From Conidiobolus incongruus B7586 (lineage: Eukaryota > Entomophthoromycota > Entomophthoromycetes > Entomophthorales > Conidiobolaceae): a stretch of DNA of 25,593 bases. A program made the position numbers and the translations under genes. Location of the stretch: NCBI GenBank assembly GCA_000697335.1, contig JNEM01016379.1, forward strand, positions 1 through 25,593, written 5' to 3'. Positions 19,337 to 25,593 of the stretch are shown one piece after another. Position 1 is the first letter of the stretch. Each line of letters starts with the position of its first letter. The notes beneath the pieces are model-generated. The model did not search any database and was not told where the DNA came from. It worked only from the letters and a program-made list of their open reading frames with translations.

Positions 19337-20434
19337 ATTGATATTTTCAGATCGTTAATTTGAAGTTATTTGTTAGTGTTAATTAATTGAACTATTTTAA
19401 ATCTGTGATTGTATGATAAAGTTCTTTTATTATTATGTGTAGCTCTAATTTCATTAAATTTATATTTTGATTAATTGATGTAAAATTGTGGGAAATCTCT
19501 TACTATTCAATATAATTATATATAATTTGATTAATGAATAAAGTTGTTGTTATATATATATATATATTGTGATTCTTGAATTTTATACTCTAAAAGAAGT
19601 TATTTAATATTAATATAATATATTTTAAAAGATATTTTATATACACTACCTTTTAAAGAAATATTTTTCACTAAATCAAAAAAGTATTTATCATTAATAT
19701 TAAATGCAATTCCAATATTTTGGATGTTTAATAAAAATTCGTGTAAACGTTAATAATTGAAATATTGTGTTTATATTTAAAGACTATTTCAATTATTGAG
19801 GATAGTTGGTATATTTAATCATGAATTTATTTATAACATTGTTAATATCTGAGTTTTAATTTTATAATTATAAATTCCATTGGTTGAATAAGCGGATATT
19901 TGTGACCACATTTCTGTGTTCAAGTATGGAACCAAATAAATTATATGCTAGTATATTTAATAAGTGTATTGACTGAGTAAAGTATATGAATTAAAACTTT
20001 TGCCCAGGTGTAATGTAAGTATAATGATATGATAACTATTTAAACTAATCATCCAATATTTATTAATTATCACTTACATCAACAATTAGTATAAATGTGC
20101 ACTAATCAAATAAAAATAAAATCAATAATGATCAATTCCCAAATATGGCACTTTTAAATTTTCATTCAATAAAATATGAATTATTGACTTTATTTTTACC
20201 TTTGTTTTCAATTAATTAGTTGTCATTAAAGTAGAAATAAATAATAAAGTAACATTCAATAGTGATTATTTGGATATTATAAATACTCTCTATTGTTATC
20301 GTTAGTATTATTTCCATTAATTGAACTTGTTAAAAAACTGTGACTATTCTGATACACCTATAGTTCAAATTCTTTTTAACCTATTTTTAACTTTTATTTA
20401 TTCCACCATTTCAAAAAAAAACTTAAATTAAATT
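19337..20434. other. Divergent intergenic region
   Basis: 1.1 kb between the start codons of the small membrane protein (minus strand) and NOT4 (plus strand), so it should hold both promoters. It contains a TA run at 19551-19566 and a TATAAATA word at 20278-20285. No coding frame is seen. Confidence 0.5.
20278..20285 (+). promoter_or_regulatory. Possible TATA box of the NOT4 gene
   Basis: TATAAATA about 150 bp upstream of the first ATG, followed by a CT-rich stretch. This is a common layout for fungal transcription starts. Weak on its own in AT-rich DNA. Confidence 0.3.
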
Positions 20435-22819
20435 ATGAAAACACCCATTGAATCATCTGACGAGTGTGAAATTTTATGTCCTCTGTGCTTAGAAGAATTG
20501 GATTTGGACGAACAAGAGTTTTATCCTTGTACATGTGATTATCAGGTAAAATTTGTTACATTTATACCAGTCCTCTTCTAAAATCTATATTTTTCTTAAC
20601 TTTATTATATTACAAGTTTCATAATTTTTTTTATTGTTGACTTATATCTTTGAAAATATTAGATATGTAAATTTTGTTACCAAAAAATAAGAGAAAGTGA
20701 ATTACCAAAATGTCCCGCTTGTCGTACTACATATTGTGATGAAATTATAACTTATAAACCGCTACCACAGTAATTTTAACACAATCTTTTATTTTATAAT
20801 TCCAAACTTATTTAATTTATTTTAGACATAAGGCGGAGTTAATTATGTCAATTAAAAATAAGTCTTCAAAATCTAAAAAGGATAGTAATAGCTTGAAGAA
20901 AAACTTGGCTAACATGAGAGTGGTTCAAAAGAATTTGGTCTACGTTATTGGTTTGGGTTCAAAATATGCTAATGAAGAGGTTAGTTGCAAAGTCCTTTTT
21001 ATTGTTTATGCTTGGCCAATATATTAACTTGTTTTTTGTTGGTTCGTTCAGATTTTAAAACAACCTAACTTGTTCGGTCAATACGGTAAAATAAATAAAA
21101 TAGTGTTTAGTAAAAAACCGACGGGAACCGGTCCAACTGCGACCATAGGAGCATATATAACATATGCAAAAGCCGAAGATGCTGCTAAGGCTATAGCTGC
21201 TGTAAATGGAATGAAATATGATGGTAGAGTGATTAAAGCTATGGTTGGTTCAACAAAATATTGTCTACATTATCTTCAGAATCAACCATGTACGAGTCCA
21301 GGTTGTATGTATCTCCATGAACCAGCCGATGAAAGTGAACCCACAGAGAAAGAAGAACTATCATCCAAGTATATATTTATTAATCATTATTATCTAATTA
21401 TCTAATTATTTAATTAACTTATTTTTGTTTAGATTATCTAAACAATCTACACTTTCTCCGACAACCGAAAAGCTAATATCGAAAAAGACGCCCGCTCATG
21501 TGGCAAAAACCACTGCTACAGATAAATCCAAACATAGTGGTTCTGCATTACCATCTGGTGCATCGTGGGCGAAAGCAATTCATTCCAATTCTCACAATGA
21601 ATCAAATATGAATTCTCATAATTCATCTAGTAATAGAGTTAATGAAGGTAACTTTCATCCGGTTGCTGATGGATCTAATACTTCACCTCCATTTGCAACA
21701 AAATCACAGCATTCGACAAAGACCACACCAGAAGATAAGTCTATAAATCCAAAACCACCGAATCCACAACCAAATAGCTCTTCCAATGTAAATAATACCG
21801 CTGTGAATGGATCTGTTGGTACTGGACAGACAATGGATTTTGCATCATTCTTGAATCTTGCATCTAAAAATATATCGCCTGAAGCTCCCCAATCTCAGAC
21901 TATTCAACAAGAAAGCGATAAATACAAGCAACATGATTCACCATCAACTCGAACAAATAATGGGCCTGTATCAGAGACTAATCTTGGATTATCTTCATCA
22001 GTATCAACTAGTCAAATATTGGCTGCTTTGAGTCAATCTCTGAATCTGAATGACTCAAATCGGTATAACTCTTCATCAAATCTAGCCGATGTACTCAAGC
22101 AGCCTCTTAAAACATATCAAGGACCGTTTAATCCATTTGGTTCTGAAATGGATAGACCCTTAGGTGGAATGGCTTCTAATCATTCTAATGGATATTTCCA
22201 ATCGGGTTTTGGCCATACTGATTTCCCATATTCGACAAACTCTTCAATTGGACTTGGGTCAGCTCCTCCTTCTCAGTCCCCCAATAATATGTTTGCATCA
22301 AGAGAAGGTATAAATCCAAGTGCTTTTGGCAACACTAGATCCTTTTCACAGAGCTCTCTATCGAAACCTCCTAGTTTCTCAGCAGTCTCCCAAGCTAGTT
22401 TGCAAAGTCGTGGATTTAATCCATTTGACAATCCTGATGACAAGTCAAAAGCTAGTGGTCTTGCAAAATCTGGATCAGTTCCTCCTGGATTATTGAATAG
22501 TCGTTCTGCATCCTTTGAGTCCAATGTGACAAGTAGTCGTTTTGACCCCTTTGGAGGTGCGAGTGATATCTCTGGAGACCCATATATGTTTAAGGCCCCC
22601 ATTTCTAATCTTAACACCATGATGATGAACTCTACTTCATCAGTCCCTTATTCTAATCCACCTAGTATGCAAAACTACTTCAAACAAGGAATACCTTTTG
22701 ATAACGAGCCAGGATCATTTACCTCAGGAAGACCATATCCCAATTTCTCCAATTTGGGCCAAACTCAATCCCCCTTGGTGAATAGTATCAATATTGCAAG
22801 ACCTGCCAGACCTTATTAA
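20435..22819 (+). CDS. NOT4-type E3 ubiquitin ligase of the CCR4-NOT complex (691 aa, 5 exons)
   Basis: Exons: 20435-20545, 20663-20769, 20826-20979, 21052-21368, 21433-22819. Introns are 117, 56, 72 and 64 nt, all GT-AG; joining them keeps one frame of 2076 nt. Residues 15-57 form the NOT4 C4C4 RING with all eight Cys (15, 18, 32, 34, 39, 42, 54, 57; CPLC, PCTCDYQIC, KCPAC). A Lys/Ser-rich linker follows. An RRM spans about 108-190 (KNLVYVIGLG, NLFGQYGKINKI, IGAYITYAKAEDAAKAI). A CCCH finger lies at 195-213 (C-x8-C-x4-C-x3-H, ending CMYLHEP). The remaining 460 residues are Ser/Asn/Pro-rich and probably disordered, with LPSGASWAK early on and three FNPF/FDPF motifs at 462, 558 and 600. In yeast and animals NOT4 ubiquitinates ribosomal and nascent-chain targets and works with CCR4-NOT in mRNA decay and translation quality control. 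RING, RRM and finger all look intact. Confidence 0.95.
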
Positions 22820-23021
22820 TTTTCAGATATTGAATATCCTAATTCCAATTCAGGTCTCAATCCATAGCTCAGCAATCAAGTTTATATATATATTCTAAAA
22901 TTTCACTGATCAATATGATATCACATAGCATTTCATTATAACTATTACTTCCTAAAATTGTTCACTAAGCTAAAATTTCATACGATTTAAAACTAGTTTA
23001 TTATTACTTAATCGCACAATT

Positions 23022-23027
23022 AATAAA
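23022..23027 (+). terminator. Candidate polyadenylation signal of NOT4
   Basis: AATAAA about 200 bp after the stop codon. AATAAA arises readily by chance in this composition, so the assignment rests mainly on position. Confidence 0.3.
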
Positions 23028-23773
23028 ATTTGGATTTTATTCACTTTTATTTTTATTATATGTAAGATTACGAATTTTATACTTGTATAGCTTTAAATTT
23101 ATTCAAATGATTTTTCAATACTTTTTTAATAAGGTATACAATACATGGTTATTATTGATAAATTGTATCCGATTATTAATTTAAAAATTGTTTTAAATCA
23201 GATTTAAAATAACTTCAAAATATATATATATATGAAAAGTAACAATATTATTTAAATATTTTGAAATAAAATAATTAATATTAATTAAATTTATTTTAAT
23301 AGTCTGGTTTGAAAATCATATTACTTTAATTTTTTTTCATAAAATATAAATTTTAAGAAAAAAATTGAAATTATTTCTATTAGTTAAAACAATTTTTAGT
23401 AGAAATTTAAATAGATTTAAATTAAAATTGTGGGAAATCAAATTAATAAGAATTTAATTTTATTAATTAAAACTAATATTTTTAATACACATTTGATTGT
23501 AAAATTATTGAATATAAAAAATTTAACAATATTAAATACAATCAAATTCATTAGTAAACATCATATTATTATCAAATTACTATTTCATCATTTTTATTAT
23601 AAATGATTCTTAAATAATTCTCTAAAGTTGGATAGTATTAATATTTTTTTGTATTGTTAAAGATGATGGCTATTAAGTTGTTTAACTGATATTCAATTGA
23701 TATAGCTAAAACTAAAATTAATATGAAAATTAAAAAATAAAAATTAATTCAATCTGTTGATAGTATTCCGAAG

Positions 23774-23778
<5 letters not shown>

Positions 23779-23808
<30 letters not shown>
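23779..23808. repeat. (TA)15 microsatellite
   Basis: Perfect TA run of 15 units in the AT-saturated DNA downstream of NOT4. Confidence 0.9.
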
Positions 23809-23809
<1 letters not shown>

Positions 23810-25047
23810 CAATTGAGATTTTTAGTTTAAATTATTTGAAAAATATCTTTTAATACTTAGGTATCAATTAGTTTTTAAACAAATTTCAAAATTCCGATTA
23901 TTATCACAATTCTAAAATATAACAAATGATAAAATAATCTAATATATAATTGATTACTTCAATTTTTTTCAATTTATTTACATATCAAATTTTTTGAAAA
24001 AAAATATCTAAACATATTAAAAAGGTATTGTATATTTTTTAGTATATTTAATATTTCTTTCATTAATAATATCCAAAAAATAACTTACAATCTTTATTAT
24101 ATCAATATGTATTTGATTAATAAATTTATATGTAATATATATTGAACAATGATTAAATATTAACGAAGCATTATATTATATATTTATTTTAATTAATTTA
24201 ATTAATTTAATTATACTCAAAGTTTAGTGTCAATAATATGTTTGCCTTGTGTATTAGTATGGAGTTATTTTTGATTTATAATGTTAATAATGTATAAATT
24301 CATTAAATTTTAATATATGATTATTATAGTATTTTATATTATATTTAACCAATTAAATAATCAAGCATTACAATAACATATACATATATTAAAAATTAAG
24401 TGCTTAGTTAAAAAAATTTAATCATTAAATGTTAAAATTCAACAAATACGAATGAAAAATTATTTCAACTTTTATTACTAATAACCAATTTGATATTTTA
24501 TCACCTAAATGATATTATTCAAAATTTCATAATAAATCAATAAAAACCAATTTCCAAGTTAGAATTTAAAAATTGCTTGAAACATGCATAAGTCATAGAT
24601 TTAATGAAAATTCTTCAATGTAAATAAAATAACTCATATATTTGTTATCAACTCATTGTTAATATTTTAATTAATATTTAAAAAATTCATAATTATAATC
24701 TTAAGCTAAAATAAATATGTCTTAATGATTTAAATAATCCAATTTAGCTATCAAGAATAATTAACCAGTTTATAAATCAATATATTACTAAATAAGTCAA
24801 TAAATTTAACATGATTTCTATATCAGTTAATGAATATATTAATTAATTGAAATTTTATATTTAGGTGTATATTGATATTTTTTAATTTATTAATCAAATG
24901 ACAAATATTAAATTAAATAATTAATGAACTCTAATATTACTTATTAAGAATATTAAATTAACCAAAATAAATTAAATATAAATTTTATAAATATTATATA
25001 ATTTTTCTATATTTTCAACTAATTATAATTTTTATTATATATAAACA

Positions 25048-25593
25048 TACTAGCTTATAAAAGTAAGTTATAAAATTATAATTATATATAATTTTATCAA
25101 TAACTTTATTAATCCTTAATTAAAATCATTTATATTAAATTATATAATAAAATTATATTATTCATTTATAATGAAATATATTTGATTAAATTATATTAAC
25201 TTTTAATTAATATATTAAAGTTTAAGGTTTATTTAAGATAAGATAAATTTATGTGTTTTAGTTATAGAAAGAAAATTAAAACTTATTATGTCTATCTTTT
25301 ATTTTTTTAATTTCTTTAAGTTTATAAGATATAAAGTTAACTAACTTCTTATATTAAGAAAGGTTAATTTTATTTTAAATTTCTTGAATATATTCTTCAA
25401 GTTTATTTAAATTTTTGTTAGTAAAAAAGCTTTAATTATTTTTTTTAATAATCTCAAAAAGTGATTAATTAAATTAAAGTTAAAAAATTAAAAAAGTTAT
25501 TTTATAACTATTATTTATTATTTTAATATTATTTAATGTTAAAATTAATGATATAATAAAAGATATTATCTTGTTAGAAAATAATATTTAATT
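25048..25593 (-). mobile_element. Second Tc1-like element, 3' end only, cut by window edge
   Basis: The outer repeat core GTAAGTTATAAA (25063-25074) and the inner repeat (about 25236-25270) match the right end of the 517-2090 element with nearly the same 174-bp spacing. Further in, the minus strand aligns with that transposase's C-terminal codons: the AACTTAAAGAA stretch, the AAGAAGTTAGTTGA stretch and the region around NLIKHLWD. The first base of the end is T where the other copy has C. It is more AT-rich than copy 1. The rest of the element lies beyond the window. Confidence 0.8.

Larger units (their letters stand above)
22820..25047. other. 3' flank of NOT4 and AT-saturated DNA, no gene seen
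   Basis: The first 200 bases are ordinary 3'-flank DNA with the candidate polyadenylation signal. From about 23200 the sequence becomes almost pure AT with only chance frames. It includes the TA run at 23779-23808 and a TTAA-rich stretch near 24190-24215. It is probably decayed repeat sequence, which I cannot assign. Confidence 0.45.

Noticed and set aside
22273-22620. 115-codon minus-strand frame
   Set aside because: It lies wholly inside the last exon of NOT4 on the opposite strand and has no domain.
1-25593. tRNA genes, rRNA and CRISPR arrays
   Set aside because: I looked for box B (GGTTCGANTCC-like) words on both strands, rRNA-like sequence and regularly spaced repeats, and found none.

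Overview
The window looks like a very AT-rich fungal nuclear contig. It encodes a NOT4-type protein (RING, RRM and CCCH finger) with four short GT-AG introns. It also carries small secreted proteins with fungal-style 'AAPAPQ' signal-peptide ends, and transposon copies with a RIP-like (C-to-T) mutation pattern. A small membrane protein that resembles a respiratory complex I accessory subunit would argue against microsporidia and anaerobic gut fungi, but that identification is tentative. I cannot name the phylum or species.

Layout. 1-2360 is AT-saturated repeat DNA holding an almost complete Tc1-like transposon (517-2090). 2370-9400 is ordinary AT-rich DNA with two short secreted-protein genes on the minus strand (3076-3294, 4808-5038), a broken duplicate of the second (7954-8202) and a small orphan exon-like segment (6812-6904). 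9412-9602 is an isolated GC-rich island, and 9603-11290 is another AT-saturated tract. 12432-12807 carries an unrecognised minus-strand coding relic. 13443-13607 is a third intact secreted-protein gene, on the plus strand, with a TATA box and a cluster of GATA motifs upstream. 13885-15826 is a pair of decayed mariner-like transposons lying tail to tail as a long inverted repeat. 15927-19090 holds no gene I can support. 19091-19336 and 20435-22819 are a divergent pair of conserved genes: the small membrane protein and NOT4. 22820-25047 is again AT-only DNA, and 25048-25593 is the end of a second Tc1-like copy that runs off the window.

The picture is a repeat-rich compartment with short, cysteine-free secreted-peptide genes on one side and housekeeping genes on the other. 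The clearest signal is in the 517-2090 element. Its roughly 338-codon transposase frame has no indel I can find, yet carries about 20 premature stops, essentially all at positions where Gln (CAA/CAG) or Trp (TGG) is expected. That is the signature of C-to-T hypermutation of repeats, not slow decay. The element's ends also have a double-repeat IR/DR layout like that of Sleeping Beauty-type Tc1 elements.
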